This document shows positions 16,214 through 25,486 of a stretch of DNA of 64,000 nt, piece after piece. The translations under genes and the position numbers were made by a program. Under the pieces are notes generated by a model. It searched no databases. It was not told where the DNA came from and saw nothing but the letters and a program-made list of their open reading frames with translations. The stretch is from Actinomycetes bacterium (GTDB lineage Bacteria > Actinomycetota > Acidimicrobiia > Acidimicrobiales > Ilumatobacteraceae). Numbering within the stretch: the stretch's first letter is position 1; each line of letters opens with the position of its first letter. Location of the stretch: the NCBI GenBank assembly GCA_014190235.1, contig BJGC01000003.1, positions 1 to 64,000 on the forward strand, in the 5' to 3' direction.

Positions 16214-17173
16214 CTAGACCGAAAGAAGATCGCGCGCGCCAGTGTCGCTACTTGGGTGACGTAGTTTGCTCATCGCCCGTGCTTCAATTTGGCGAATGCG
16301 TTCACGGGTGAGATTGAAGTGATCGCCCACTTCTTCAAGTGTGCGTGGTTCGCCTTTGCCATCGAGTCCGAACCGTAGGCGAAGGATTTCGCGCTCACGT
16401 TCATCAAGTGGGGCAAGAAGGCGTTGGATTTCTTCTGGTAACAATGCCGTTGCAGCAACTTCGAATGGCTGGTCAGCAGAGTGGTCAGGAACGACGTCAC
16501 CAAGTTCGGCGTCTCCGTCTTCGCGCAACGGCTCCGAGAGTGACAATGGTTCGGCAGCAAAGCGCAGTGCTTCGGTGACTTTGTCCTCGGGCATTTCGAC
16601 TTCGCGTGAGAGTTCGGCAAGTGTGGCAGGACGACCGTATTTTAGTTCAAGTCGTGAACGTGCTTTTTGCAAACGTGCGAGTGTGTCGCCAGCGTGGACA
16701 GGCAGGCGAATTGTGCGACCAGTGTTAGCGATTCCGCGCGTGATGGCCTGACGGATCCACCATGTTGCGTAAGTAGAGAATTTAAAACCTTTGCGCCAGT
16801 CGAATTTTTCGACGGCATGCATGAGGCCGAGGTTTCCTTCTTGAATAAGGTCGAGAAGAGGCAAACCCGATGCCTGGTATTTTTTAGCGATAGACACAAC
16901 GAGGCGCAAGTTGGATTGAACAAATGCTCGCTCGGCGATCTCGCCCTCACGTTGCGTGCGACGCAGTTCGCGCTTTTGCTGCACGGTTACTTTTTCTCTG
17001 ACTGCCAGTTCTCCGACAGCAATCTTGCCAGCTTCGATGGCTTTAGCCAGTCGAACTTCGTCGTCTTTGGTGAGCAGTGCGTACTGACCAATATCAGTGA
17101 GGTAGAGGCGGACGAGGTCTTCGTCGTCGCGGTCAACTCGATCTTTGGCCACTGTCACTCCGAAGCTACTCAC
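16214..17173 (-). CDS. RNA polymerase sigma factor, sigma-70 group 1/2
   Basis: The 319-residue protein has region 1.2 ([17 protein letters not shown]), region 2 with core-binding and -10 recognition ([43 protein letters not shown]), region 3 and region 4 with the -35 helix-turn-helix ([20 protein letters not shown]). The absence of a long N-terminal region 1.1 suggests a non-essential SigB/HrdD-like factor or a compact principal factor. It is a single transcription unit on the minus strand. Confidence 0.93.
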   Translation of the reverse strand: MSSFGVTVAKDRVDRDDEDLVRLYLTDIGQYALLTKDDEVRLAKAIEAGKIAVGELAVREKVTVQQKRELRRTQREGEIAERAFVQSNLRLVVSIAKKYQASGLPLLDLIQEGNLGLMHAVEKFDWRKGFKFSTYATWWIRQAITRGIANTGRTIRLPVHAGDTLARLQKARSRLELKYGRPATLAELSREVEMPEDKVTEALRFAAEPLSLSEPLREDGDAELGDVVPDHSADQPFEVAATALLPEEIQRLLAPLDEREREILRLRFGLDGKGEPRTLEEVGDHFNLTRERIRQIEARAMSKLRHPSSDTGARDLLSV

Positions 17174-17263
17174 CGGTCACCCAAGCGGACCGCGTAGGGG
17201 CAGGATACCCAAATCGTTCGCCCACTGCACCGCAACCTGGCTTCTTCTGTCAGAGTTATTGGT

Positions 17264-17605
17264 ATGAGTGAACCTAAGCCAGCACCCGACAGGGGGGCGG
17301 AGGTAGAACTCATGGTGGTGACAATCACGTTGGATGCCAGCGATTTGGGCTCTTTGCTGGCTGTTCTCTCCAAATATGTGGTGTTGGCACGGATGGAAGC
17401 AGGGTGTCGCAACATTGACATGGTGGTGTCTGAGACCCATCATGGTCGCATTCTGTTGGTCGAAAAGTGGGAGTCACCCGCTGCGCAGATTGCCCACTTC
17501 GATGGCAAAAACATGGTGGAAATGGCAAAATCCTGCACGGGGTTGTTGTCGGTTGCCCCGGTAATCGACCTTTGGTCGTCAATTAGCGCCCACGATTTAT
17601 CGTAG
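17264..17605 (+). CDS. Antibiotic biosynthesis monooxygenase (ABM)-domain protein
   Basis: The 113-residue protein has the ABM/YgiN dimeric alpha-beta barrel pattern: LLAVLSKYVVLARMEAGC, then GRILLVEKWESPAAQIAHF. Family members oxidise quinols or small aromatics without a cofactor. The sequence is short and complete. It is in the same direction as the Bax-inhibitor-like gene 62 bp later. The substrate is unknown. Confidence 0.7.
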   Translation: MSEPKPAPDRGAEVELMVVTITLDASDLGSLLAVLSKYVVLARMEAGCRNIDMVVSETHHGRILLVEKWESPAAQIAHFDGKNMVEMAKSCTGLLSVAPVIDLWSSISAHDLS

Positions 17606-17667
17606 ATCAAGGTTTTCTTAAAGGTATAAGGACGACACGGTTGCCACGGTAGGGCTATCTTTTTGGT

Positions 17668-18489
17668 ATGACAAATCCCCTCCTCAATGAAAAATCTATG
17701 AGCACGGCTGTGCAGCGCACCGAAGGAACATCTGGTTGGGCAGCGCCAACACAGACGCCAGGACAATGGAACGCACCAGTCACTGACGGACCTGTGAGCC
17801 AATGGCATGGCAAGGTCATGACAGCGTCGGGTACGGCGAGCGCGACATTGATGCTGTTGCTTCTTTTGATTGCTTCAGCCGGTGTGACTTGGATGTCAAT
17901 ATCTGAGCCAACGCCCGGTGTGGTCACGTTCCCTGTTGGGTGGGTGATTGGAGGTCTCATTATTGGCTTAATTTGCGCGATGGTGTCAATGCTTAAACCA
18001 CCATTGGCACGAGTGCTTTCGCCCGTGTACGCAATTGCAGAAGGTGTTGTTGTCGGTGCGCTGAGTCGCGCGTATGAAGCACAGTACAACGGCATCGTGT
18101 TGCAAGCAGTTGGCGCCACGCTCGGGGTATTTGTGATGATGTTGGTTCTCTATCGCACTCGAATCATCAAAGTAACTGACCGCTCTCGGCGCATCGTGAT
18201 GGGGATGATGATGGGATTGATGGGATTTTATTTGATTTCATTTATCTTTGGGATGTTTGGGGCAATGCCGTCGTTCTTGCACGATTCAAGCCCGTTTGGA
18301 ATTTTGTTTAGTGTGGTTGTCGCCGGTTTGGCTGCCTATAACTTGGCCCTTGACTTCGACATGATCGAGTGGGGTGAGCGCAACAAGATGCCTGCCTATA
18401 TGGAGTGGTACGGTGCGCTCAGCGTCACCATCACCTTGGTCTGGCTGTATCTTGAGATCTTGCGTTTGTTGTCGCGTCTACGTGACTAA
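17668..18489 (+). CDS. Bax inhibitor-1/YccA-family membrane protein
   Basis: The 273-residue protein has a hydrophilic N-terminus of about 50 residues followed by seven hydrophobic segments, with the family motifs GVVVGALSRAYE and AYNLALDFDMIEWG near the end. Actinobacterial members of this family have just this length. They are thought to be ion (proton or calcium) channels. An inner ATG at 17698 is possible. The stop overlaps the convergent hydrolase gene by 3 bases. Confidence 0.88.
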   Translation: MTNPLLNEKSMSTAVQRTEGTSGWAAPTQTPGQWNAPVTDGPVSQWHGKVMTASGTASATLMLLLLLIASAGVTWMSISEPTPGVVTFPVGWVIGGLIIGLICAMVSMLKPPLARVLSPVYAIAEGVVVGALSRAYEAQYNGIVLQAVGATLGVFVMMLVLYRTRIIKVTDRSRRIVMGMMMGLMGFYLISFIFGMFGAMPSFLHDSSPFGILFSVVVAGLAAYNLALDFDMIEWGERNKMPAYMEWYGALSVTITLVWLYLEILRLLSRLRD

Positions 18490-19454
18490 ATAGTTTGCAA
18501 GAAATTTAGAAGTGTGGCGTTAAAGACCTCAGGCTGTTCTTGTTGCGTCCAGTGTCCTGCATCCGGGATTAATACTCCACCCCGAAAATCAGGAAGCGTT
18601 GCTGCCATCGTGTCGATTGCAGTGGGATTCATCAAATTAACTACATCGTCGGCGCCTGAGATAAAAAATGATGGCATTGAGATGCGATCAGGCGAGATAT
18701 CTTTTGTGATCTCGTAGTTGGCATCAAGGTTGCGGTAGTAACTAACGGGTCCAAAGAAACCTGATTGTGTGTATTGCGCTGTGTAGTAATCAAGATCGGC
18801 AGCAGTGAGCCAGCGCCACGGAAGCGGTGGAGGTGTGTTTGCACGCGAAAGAAATCCGGTGCCCTCCATTGGTGGAAGTTCGTCAGGAACACCAGGGAAG
18901 CCATCTTTTGATGCGCCCCACAAGACTTTTGACATTGAGTCGCGGGGGTTGGCATCAAGTTCTTGTTCGGGTGGGCCAATGTTTTGAAAATAACTCATAT
19001 AAAAGAAACGATCACCAAACGCGGCTTTAAAAAGTTCGGTTGGTCGCATTGGCCATTGAGTGAACCCAACACTCACACCAACGACAGCCTTGACGCGTTC
19101 TGGAAACAAACGTGCTGTTTCCCAGACAATGATGGCGCCCCAGTCATGTCCAACAAAGATTGCCTGTTCGTGACCCTGTTCATCAATGAGTGCGCACAAG
19201 TCACCTGCAAGATTATTGATGCCATAAAAAGTGACGTCGTGTGGTGCGCTGCTGTGGCCATAGCCGCGTTGGTCTGGTGCAATGACGTGGTATCCGGCCG
19301 TCGCAAGTGGTTCCATTTGGTGGCGCCAGGAATACGCGCACTCAGGAAACCCGTGACTCAAGAGAATAAGTGGCGCACCAGGCTCGCCTGCTTCGGCAAG
19401 ATGCAGAGTTGCACCATTTACATTAGTTACGCGATGGCGAATCGTTGTTGTCAT
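18486..19454 (-). CDS. Alpha/beta hydrolase, epoxide-hydrolase-like
   Basis: The 322-residue protein has the oxyanion motif HGFPE (34-38), the nucleophile elbow GHDWGA with Asp104, a cap region with paired Tyr-type residues, and the catalytic His in DAGHWTQQEQPE. An Asp nucleophile points to an epoxide hydrolase or haloalkane dehalogenase. The ATG at 19454 overlaps the stop of the upstream gene (ATGA), which fixes the start. Confidence 0.87.
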   Translation of the reverse strand: MTTTIRHRVTNVNGATLHLAEAGEPGAPLILLSHGFPECAYSWRHQMEPLATAGYHVIAPDQRGYGHSSAPHDVTFYGINNLAGDLCALIDEQGHEQAIFVGHDWGAIIVWETARLFPERVKAVVGVSVGFTQWPMRPTELFKAAFGDRFFYMSYFQNIGPPEQELDANPRDSMSKVLWGASKDGFPGVPDELPPMEGTGFLSRANTPPPLPWRWLTAADLDYYTAQYTQSGFFGPVSYYRNLDANYEITKDISPDRISMPSFFISGADDVVNLMNPTAIDTMAATLPDFRGGVLIPDAGHWTQQEQPEVFNATLLNFLQTI

Positions 19455-19999
19455 TGCACTAACGCGATTGCAGTGTCGGAAATATTTTGCAACTGCTCCC
19501 ATGTGAGATCATTAGAGTTCCATATTTTTTCGAATGCACGATCGCTTGCATCGTTGAACCCGTGTCGGTTGCGAAAGTTGTAGAGCCATCGTTGACGATT
19601 AATGTCGATGTCGTGTCGCGAAAGTCTTGCGACGCAGTATGTCTCCCAGATGGCAACTTGAACCAATGTGAGGTCTTCGTCTGCTGGGGCGTTGGCGAAC
19701 TCTGGTGACAATCGATCGCGAACTTTTAGCAGAATTCGGCCAAGGGACTGAGTGGTGGCAGGCTCGCTCTGTTGACGGGGCCGACTGAAGTCTTCAAAGG
19801 CACCGCTTTGAATATTGATGACAATGGGATCTCCAAATTCAATGTGCATTTTTGCCAGTGGGGTGGTTTCATTAATGTCAATTCGAATATTGTGGTTTTC
19901 AAGATGAAATAATCCAATCAGACGTTGCGCTATTCGAGCAATATAGGCGCTGTCAAAATACACATATGTAAAGGTTGTTGGAGTGACCTCAACTGTCAT
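19451..19999 (-). CDS. Uncharacterised protein
   Basis: The 182-residue protein is not recognised. It is acidic and soluble, with an N-terminal beta-rich part (TFTYVYFDSAYIARIAQRL), a middle part that reads like a zincin remnant without HExxH, and a C-terminal helical part rich in Trp, Arg and Asn (RQRWLYNFRNRHGF). It is translationally coupled to the hydrolase at 18486 and lies 11 bp after the ferritin-like gene, so the four genes 18486-21497 probably form one operon. Confidence 0.6.
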   Translation of the reverse strand: MTVEVTPTTFTYVYFDSAYIARIAQRLIGLFHLENHNIRIDINETTPLAKMHIEFGDPIVINIQSGAFEDFSRPRQQSEPATTQSLGRILLKVRDRLSPEFANAPADEDLTLVQVAIWETYCVARLSRHDIDINRQRWLYNFRNRHGFNDASDRAFEKIWNSNDLTWEQLQNISDTAIALVQ

Positions 20000-20010
20000 C
20001 TAACCCTCAG

Positions 20011-20841
20011 TTAGTTATGAGCAGCTTGTGCTTCAAGCACTGCCGCCTTGCGCTCTTCAAGAGCCGCCAACGAGAGATCAGCAATCACATCAATTTCTTG
20101 ATCATCAAAACCTGCCAACTCACGGAATCGACGCGCGAGTCCGATGGGAGATTCCTGGCTTTCGCTGCGGGTTCCGCCGTAAGAAAACAATTTATCTACG
20201 ACGCTCTGGAAATCGAGCGCTTTCTTGCGACGCTCTGGATCATTTTCGGTGATCTTGCGCAACCAGTCACTTCCCATTTTTACGTGGGTGACCTCGTCTG
20301 CGAGCATCCAGTCTTCGGCAAACTCCAAGTACTGATCACCAGCAACTTCGCCAAACTCTTTCATTGTGGTGAAAACATCGATTGCTAAGCCCTCAAGCGC
20401 GCGATTGACGCCAGCAAGCCTCAACACCGGATCGCTGCTGCATGCCGCCTGAAACAACACAGTGTTTTCGGCGTACTCACCGATTTCACTTCCCATCCAG
20501 TCAGACAATTTGATGCTGATTTCGACGTGACGTGCTTCATCCCAGCATTGGCGAGCCATATCAAGTTTTAGTTCGAAAGGTGCTTCTTCGCCTGTTGTGA
20601 AATCCCAGCATGTTCGACCAGCACCTTCAAGTGCTTGAATTTCGCCGACGAAGATTCCGTGCATCAGGCCGCGGGCTGCATCGCTTGCATCGCCGCGTGA
20701 CGGCACAATGCGATTGGCTGCGCGGCTCGGACGCGAGTCTGTGGTGATCGCAGTTCGTTGATCGGCCATGCGATCGTTCATGGTGATTTGGTTGAAACGT
20801 TCGTCGCGGGCGAGGTCTTCAACGGGAAAAAATTTTCTCAT
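20011..20841 (-). CDS. Ferritin-like protein, DUF455-type
   Basis: The 276-residue protein shows ferritin-like di-iron helices: EIQALEGAGRTCWDF, DMARQCWDEARHVEI and DWMLADEVTHVKMG, with E-x-x-H pairs suited to bind two metals. This is the pattern of DUF455 proteins, related to MiaE-type hydroxylases. The substrate is unknown. It overlaps the other ferritin-like gene by ATGA, so the two may form a hetero-complex. Confidence 0.75.
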   Translation of the reverse strand: MRKFFPVEDLARDERFNQITMNDRMADQRTAITTDSRPSRAANRIVPSRGDASDAARGLMHGIFVGEIQALEGAGRTCWDFTTGEEAPFELKLDMARQCWDEARHVEISIKLSDWMGSEIGEYAENTVLFQAACSSDPVLRLAGVNRALEGLAIDVFTTMKEFGEVAGDQYLEFAEDWMLADEVTHVKMGSDWLRKITENDPERRKKALDFQSVVDKLFSYGGTRSESQESPIGLARRFRELAGFDDQEIDVIADLSLAALEERKAAVLEAQAAHN

Positions 20842-21497
20842 GCTAGTGCTCCTTCGTGTTTGAGTGTATTAAAACCGATTGTTCCTGAACCAGTGATGCC
20901 ACCAGCAGCAAGCAATATTTTCTCAAGGCGTGCTTGGTGAGCGGCAGCACGGTCGACTTCTGCAGGAGTTTCGATGAGCGATTGGATCAACATTTCACCA
21001 TCGCGCCAGTCTTCAAACTCGTCTTGCAAGATAAAACGTAAAGAACGCATAGTTGGCGCATCGGTGATGTCGCTTGTGTTGTTGAGATGAAATGTGTAGG
21101 CAGAAATAAAGTGTGGGATAAAAACACGATATACCCCAACAAGTTTTTCGATCGTGAGCTCTGGTGCTTCGGGCTCGGTGAGTGCTTCGATAAAGTTCAC
21201 CATGTCCTCATTTGGCGCAACGCTTAAACGGTCAGGGTTCATCTCGCGCAGTTCTGGGAGACGCTTGTGCCAAAGTTCGGCGTGCCAGGCGTGTTTGTAG
21301 CAATGAGCTCCGAGTCGCATTTTGACGTCTAGTTCTGGAACCGTGGCAATCCAGCCGCCCAAGGCTTCAAAAAGTTTTAGTTCACACCACTTATATGCGC
21401 CCACCCGTCTGGCGGATTCTTCAACGCTAAAAAGGCCTGGTAACTCACGTCGATCCCACGGAGCAAAAGGTGCTCTCGGTTTTTTTGCATCTGCCAT
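20838..21497 (-). CDS. Uncharacterised, possibly ferritin-like protein
   Basis: The 219-residue all-helical protein has candidate metal ligands in KWCELKLFEALGGW, then CYKHAWHAELWHKRL and a late LQDEFEDWRDGE. This spacing resembles a ferritin-like four-helix bundle, but the family is not certain. Tight coupling to the DUF455-type gene supports a joint role. The start ATG at 21497 lies just after an upstream AAGGGGGA-like sequence (reverse strand of tccccctt), a good ribosome site. Confidence 0.6.
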   Translation of the reverse strand: MADAKKPRAPFAPWDRRELPGLFSVEESARRVGAYKWCELKLFEALGGWIATVPELDVKMRLGAHCYKHAWHAELWHKRLPELREMNPDRLSVAPNEDMVNFIEALTEPEAPELTIEKLVGVYRVFIPHFISAYTFHLNNTSDITDAPTMRSLRFILQDEFEDWRDGEMLIQSLIETPAEVDRAAAHQARLEKILLAAGGITGSGTIGFNTLKHEGALA

Positions 21498-21598
21498 GAG
21501 TCCCCCTTAAGTGTGTTCACTGCGATCACGATGATCGGCGTGTGCCGTATATGTCAGGTTAGTGCCCGTATCCCCGACACGGAAGACGCAGCACAACT

Positions 21599-21793
21599 TT
21601 ATGGGTGTGATGCCCGTCGAGCGGTGGGCCGAGACGCCAAAAGTTCGTCCGAGAGTGGCTCGCCGGTGACCTCACAGGTCCAGTATGTGCCAGCTTCTAG
21701 TCGGGAGAGAGCGATCTCGACATCGGCAAGGTCTGTCTCAATGCCGATGAGGTCAATTGGTGTCTCGGTCTTGGCTGTGGGCGAGTCGGTCAT
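21599..21793 (-). CDS. Short TraR/DksA-like protein with degenerate zinc finger
   Basis: The 64-residue protein ends in ALSRLEAGTYWTCEVTGEPL, a clear match to the DksA/TraR C4 finger region where CxxC is normally present. Here only one Cys remains and the second CxxC pair is absent (ARRASHP). It is therefore unlikely to bind zinc. It may be a decayed member or a distinct zinc-less form. The ATG at 21793 is chosen; an ATG three codons earlier is possible. Confidence 0.55.
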   Translation of the reverse strand: MTDSPTAKTETPIDLIGIETDLADVEIALSRLEAGTYWTCEVTGEPLSDELLASRPTARRASHP

Positions 21794-21852
21794 GATGACC
21801 ATTCTAGATGTTCGATGCGTGTCGGGGGGATTTCGCTTGTATCGTGCCGCCC

Positions 21853-22407
21853 ATGTCTTCTTTCCCCGCACTTGATGGTTCAGCCCCACAAACCAAATCA
21901 TTCACCCAAGCCCCGGAGATGGGGATTGATCCACAAAAGCGTTACACGGCCACGATGCAAACCACGCTCGGCAAGATTGTGATTGCACTTGACGCACTCA
22001 AGGCGCCTCAGACCGTGAACAATTTTGTGTTCTTGTCTGGATACAAGTACTACGACGGAATCATCTTCCATCGAATCATCGGTGGTTTTATGTGTCAAGG
22101 TGGCGACCCAACCGGCACGGGCCGTGGTGGACCGGGATACAAGTTCAACGACGAACTACCAAAGGCTGGTCAATACCAATTGGGTTCGATTGCAATGGCA
22201 AACGCCGGACCAAACACAAATGGTTCACAATTCTTTTTGATTAGTGGCGCAAGTGGTGTTGGTCTGCCGCCGAGCTATTCGCTGTTTGGGCAGATTGTTC
22301 AGGGACTCGATGTTCTTGATGCGATGCAAAAAGTAGAAACTGATCGGTCAGATAAACCACTGACGGATGTCGTGATTCAGAGCGTCACGATTAGTGTTGC
22401 CGACTAA
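21853..22407 (+). CDS. Cyclophilin-type peptidyl-prolyl isomerase
   Basis: The 184-residue protein is a cytosolic cyclophilin. It contains the catalytic and binding motifs FHRIIGGFMCQGGDPTGTG, with the catalytic Arg, and IAMANAGPNTNGSQFF. It accelerates cis-trans proline isomerisation. There is no signal peptide. The ATG at 21853 was chosen over an upstream in-frame ATG because the family starts near here. Confidence 0.93.
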   Translation: MSSFPALDGSAPQTKSFTQAPEMGIDPQKRYTATMQTTLGKIVIALDALKAPQTVNNFVFLSGYKYYDGIIFHRIIGGFMCQGGDPTGTGRGGPGYKFNDELPKAGQYQLGSIAMANAGPNTNGSQFFLISGASGVGLPPSYSLFGQIVQGLDVLDAMQKVETDRSDKPLTDVVIQSVTISVAD

Positions 22408-22433
22408 TATCTCAGTGCTGCTGCACTGAAAAC

Positions 22434-23312
22434 TCAGTCGGCAGTTGTGTCAAGTTTCCCGTCGCCGATAGCCCAACGAATTGTGCGCGTGATGACATCA
22501 CCCAGTGGGCGCAAAGCAAATCGTTCAGTGAGTGGGAGCCAAAGAAGCCGCAGATCTGTACGGGCCCACCGAGGGAGTGTGGCAATTGCCGCTGTCGCAA
22601 TCAACGAATAGGGAACGCGCTCTGGCAATGAAAGTGGAGGCTGAAGTAGCAAGTATTTTGCGGCATCACGGGAGTTGCGCGTGCTTGCCAGTTCTGGTCT
22701 AAAAGAACGCAACTGATCTTGCAACTCTTTCTCTGATGTCGGTGGTGAGGGTATGCCGAGTTTGCGAGCAATGACAGCGGTGTCTTCTACGTACGCGTCA
22801 CGCCCAGCTTGGTCGAGCGGAGATTCGCCAAATAATTGATGCACATGTAAAAAACTGTCTATCTCGACAACATGAACCCACAGCAAAAGATGAGGATCTT
22901 GGGCAGAGTACGCACGGCCATCGGCTGCGGTTCCGTGCACTCGAGTGTGCACGCTCAGTACGCGGTCAACGGCTTGTTGTGCGACGCGATCAGAGCCAAA
23001 AGAAGTTGCAGCCAAAAAATCTGCTGTGCGTTGAAGGCGTCCCCACGGGTCATTGCGGTAATCACTGTGTTGAGCAACTCCGGCCATCGCTAATGGGTGC
23101 AAAGACTGCAACAAGATCGCACGCATGCCACCAATGAACATCGAAGCATCTGCGTGCACTCGCCGTATCGGGCGATCCTCTGCAAACCATCCTGGTTCAC
23201 TGGTGTCATTGAGCATTGCCAGTTTGGTCTCGGCGTCAGGGCCAACGACACGGCTACGCAACGCATCGGCAAGCGCTAGGCGGATATCGTCGCGTGATGG
23301 GAGAGAAGACAC
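22434..23312 (-). CDS. MpaB-family oxygenase (DUF2236)
   Basis: The protein of about 292 residues matches the MpaB/latex-clearing-like family with ASMFIGGMRAILLQSLHPLA, GVAQHSDYRNDPWGRLQRT and conserved His residues that likely bind haem. These enzymes oxidise unknown substrates in actinobacteria. The frame is open up to a TTG at 23396 that would overlap the divergent gene; the GTG at 23312 is preferred but not certain. Confidence 0.8.
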   Translation of the reverse strand: MSSLPSRDDIRLALADALRSRVVGPDAETKLAMLNDTSEPGWFAEDRPIRRVHADASMFIGGMRAILLQSLHPLAMAGVAQHSDYRNDPWGRLQRTADFLAATSFGSDRVAQQAVDRVLSVHTRVHGTAADGRAYSAQDPHLLLWVHVVEIDSFLHVHQLFGESPLDQAGRDAYVEDTAVIARKLGIPSPPTSEKELQDQLRSFRPELASTRNSRDAAKYLLLQPPLSLPERVPYSLIATAAIATLPRWARTDLRLLWLPLTERFALRPLGDVITRTIRWAIGDGKLDTTAD

Positions 23313-23387
23313 TCGTCCATGTTGGCACTGGTTAGTGCGTAAAGCATAACGCTCCTTCAGATTTGGCTGGTCAACTACGCTTACGAC

Positions 23388-24524
23388 GTGACTCAAGAGA
23401 CCACGCCCGAGATGAATAGCCCTGAAAAGATGCCCCGCTGGATAATCCGAGCGATTGTCATTTTTTGGATTGGTTTCATCGCCACATTGGTCTTGCGTTT
23501 TTCATTCAGTCGATTGCATTCGTTGTTGTTATTGCTTCTCGTTTCGCTCTTTTTGGCACTCGCGATCGAACCGGGAGTGAATCGCCTCATAGAACGGGGA
23601 TGGGGAAGAAAAAGGGCGACCGGTGGTCTTCTTGTTGTTCTCATTTTTGTAACGATTGGTTTTGTAGTTGCAATTGGGACTGTTGTCGGCAGTCAGGTCG
23701 CCGACTTGTTGCAAAATAGTGAGCAGTATGTCAACGACTCCGTGAAGTTTGTTAATGACACATTTAATACAAGCATCGATCCAGCCGAAGTAAATGACAA
23801 GATCAATGATCCAAATGGACCTGTGCAGAATTTTATTTCAAGCCAACAAGATCAAGTTGTCAAAGTGTCAGTGCAAGCACTCGGAGTTCTTTTTCAGGGA
23901 CTTTCTGTATTGTTGTTCACTTATTATCTTGTTGCAGACGGACCGCGACTCCGACGCGCAATTTGTAGCCGTCTGAAACCTCAAAGACAAAGGCGTGTTC
24001 TTGACACATGGGAACTCGCAATTACAAAAACGGGCGGATATTTATATTCGCGTGCTTTGCTTGCTGCGGTGTCTGCGTTTTTCCATTGGATTTTATTTCA
24101 GTCAGTCGGCACGCCGGCTCCGGTCGCGCTTGCATTGTGGGTAGGACTTGTCTCGCAGTTTCTTCCTGTCGTTGGCACGTATCTTGCAGGCGTTCTTCCT
24201 TTGCTTCTCACGCTGCTCGACTCTCCAGTGCGCGCTTTGATTGTTCTTGGGTTCATCATGGTGTATCAACAAGTTGAAAACTATGTTCTTGCGCCGCGCA
24301 TTACCGCTCGAACACTCGAACTGCATCCTGCACTTGCGTTTGGATCTGCCATTGCTGGAGGTGCGTTGCTTGGTCCGATTGGCGCGGTCTTGGCGTTGCC
24401 TGGTGCGGCGATGATGCAGGCACTAAGTGCGAGTTGGGGTACAAAACATGATGTCATCGAAGATCCACTCACAGTGATTGTTCCTCCAACACCCAAGAGA
24501 CAACGGCGTACGGGTTCATCATGA
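23388..24524 (+). CDS. AI-2E-family transporter
   Basis: The 378-residue membrane protein has the AI-2E exporter/permease layout: N-terminal helices, a soluble segment (about 110-165), then membrane helices with PVVGTYLAGVLPLLLTLL and VYQQVENYVLAPRI, the family signature. Members export small molecules or act as Na+/H+ antiporters. The GTG at 23388 or ATG at 23412 may be the start. It overlaps the asparaginase gene by ATGA. Confidence 0.9.
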   Translation: MTQETTPEMNSPEKMPRWIIRAIVIFWIGFIATLVLRFSFSRLHSLLLLLLVSLFLALAIEPGVNRLIERGWGRKRATGGLLVVLIFVTIGFVVAIGTVVGSQVADLLQNSEQYVNDSVKFVNDTFNTSIDPAEVNDKINDPNGPVQNFISSQQDQVVKVSVQALGVLFQGLSVLLFTYYLVADGPRLRRAICSRLKPQRQRRVLDTWELAITKTGGYLYSRALLAAVSAFFHWILFQSVGTPAPVALALWVGLVSQFLPVVGTYLAGVLPLLLTLLDSPVRALIVLGFIMVYQQVENYVLAPRITARTLELHPALAFGSAIAGGALLGPIGAVLALPGAAMMQALSASWGTKHDVIEDPLTVIVPPTPKRQRRTGSS

Positions 24525-25486
24525 TCCAACAACCGGAGCAATTTGCTCCTGTTGCAGTCATTAATCGCAGCGGCATCGACGAGAGCGTGCACTTTGGTGC
24601 AGTGGTGTGTCTTGATCGTGATGGATCAACGATTCATTCCATTGGAGACAGCAGTGTTGAGATTTATCCGAGATCGTCACTCAAACCACTACAGGCCGTT
24701 GCAATGGTGGAGGCTGGTCTTCGTCTTGCTCCAGAGCAACTCGCACTAGTTTGTGCAAGTCACAACGGTGAGGCGATTCATCTAGAGACTGTGGTGCAGA
24801 TCTTGAAGTCCGCAGGATTATCTGAATCAGCATTACGCAATACTGCTGGTCAATCTCTTGACCCCATATCGGCGGCAACAGCAGTTCAGCAACAGCGTGC
24901 ACCGTCACCGTTGCAGATGAACTGCAGCGGAAAACACGCGGGGATGCTGGCAACATGTGTCATCAATGGATGGTCGACAGATGACTATCTACATAGTGAC
25001 CATCCGTTGCAGACTTCTATTACTGCTGTCATTACGAGGCTCACTCGAAAAGCGCCAGCAGCGATTGGTGTCGATGGTTGTGGCGCACCAGCACATGTCG
25101 TTGGTCTTGTCGATCTGGCACTAGCGGTGCGAGCAATTGCAATTGGTGATATTCAAGAATCTGGAACACAGGTGTACAACGCAATGACTCGTCACCCATA
25201 CATGGTGGGCGGCAATGCACGAGATGTCACTGCGATCATGCAGGGAGTGTCAGGCTTAGTTGCCAAAGATGGAGCAGAAGGTGTGTATGTTGCAGCGATG
25301 CCCGATGGTCGTGCGGTGGCGCTGAAAATTGCCGATGGTTCGGAAAGATCACGATGCACTGTGATGCTGGCGGCTCTTGCAATGCTCGGCATCGACACAT
25401 CAAAGTTGCAAGCAGAACTTCGAGAGTATTCTCTTGGGCATGGTCATCCAGTGGGCGAAGTGCGTGCAATCGGATTCATGAAATGA
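24521..25486 (+). CDS. L-asparaginase II-family protein
   Basis: The 321-residue protein belongs to the AnsA-type asparaginase family (PF06089-like), with SSLKPLQAVAMVEAG, CSGKHAGMLATCV and GVDGCGAPAHVV. These hydrolyse asparagine to aspartate and ammonia, or act on related amides. It overlaps the transporter gene and the next gene by 4 bp each, so all three are co-transcribed. Confidence 0.88.
   Translation: MIQQPEQFAPVAVINRSGIDESVHFGAVVCLDRDGSTIHSIGDSSVEIYPRSSLKPLQAVAMVEAGLRLAPEQLALVCASHNGEAIHLETVVQILKSAGLSESALRNTAGQSLDPISAATAVQQQRAPSPLQMNCSGKHAGMLATCVINGWSTDDYLHSDHPLQTSITAVITRLTRKAPAAIGVDGCGAPAHVVGLVDLALAVRAIAIGDIQESGTQVYNAMTRHPYMVGGNARDVTAIMQGVSGLVAKDGAEGVYVAAMPDGRAVALKIADGSERSRCTVMLAALAMLGIDTSKLQAELREYSLGHGHPVGEVRAIGFMK

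Noticed and set aside
16667-17197. A 176-residue frame opposite the sigma factor
   Set aside because: The sigma factor has complete conserved regions; the opposite frame has no recognisable features.
18963-19583. A 206-residue frame opposite the epoxide-hydrolase-like gene
   Set aside because: It has no domain signature and overlaps two well-supported genes.
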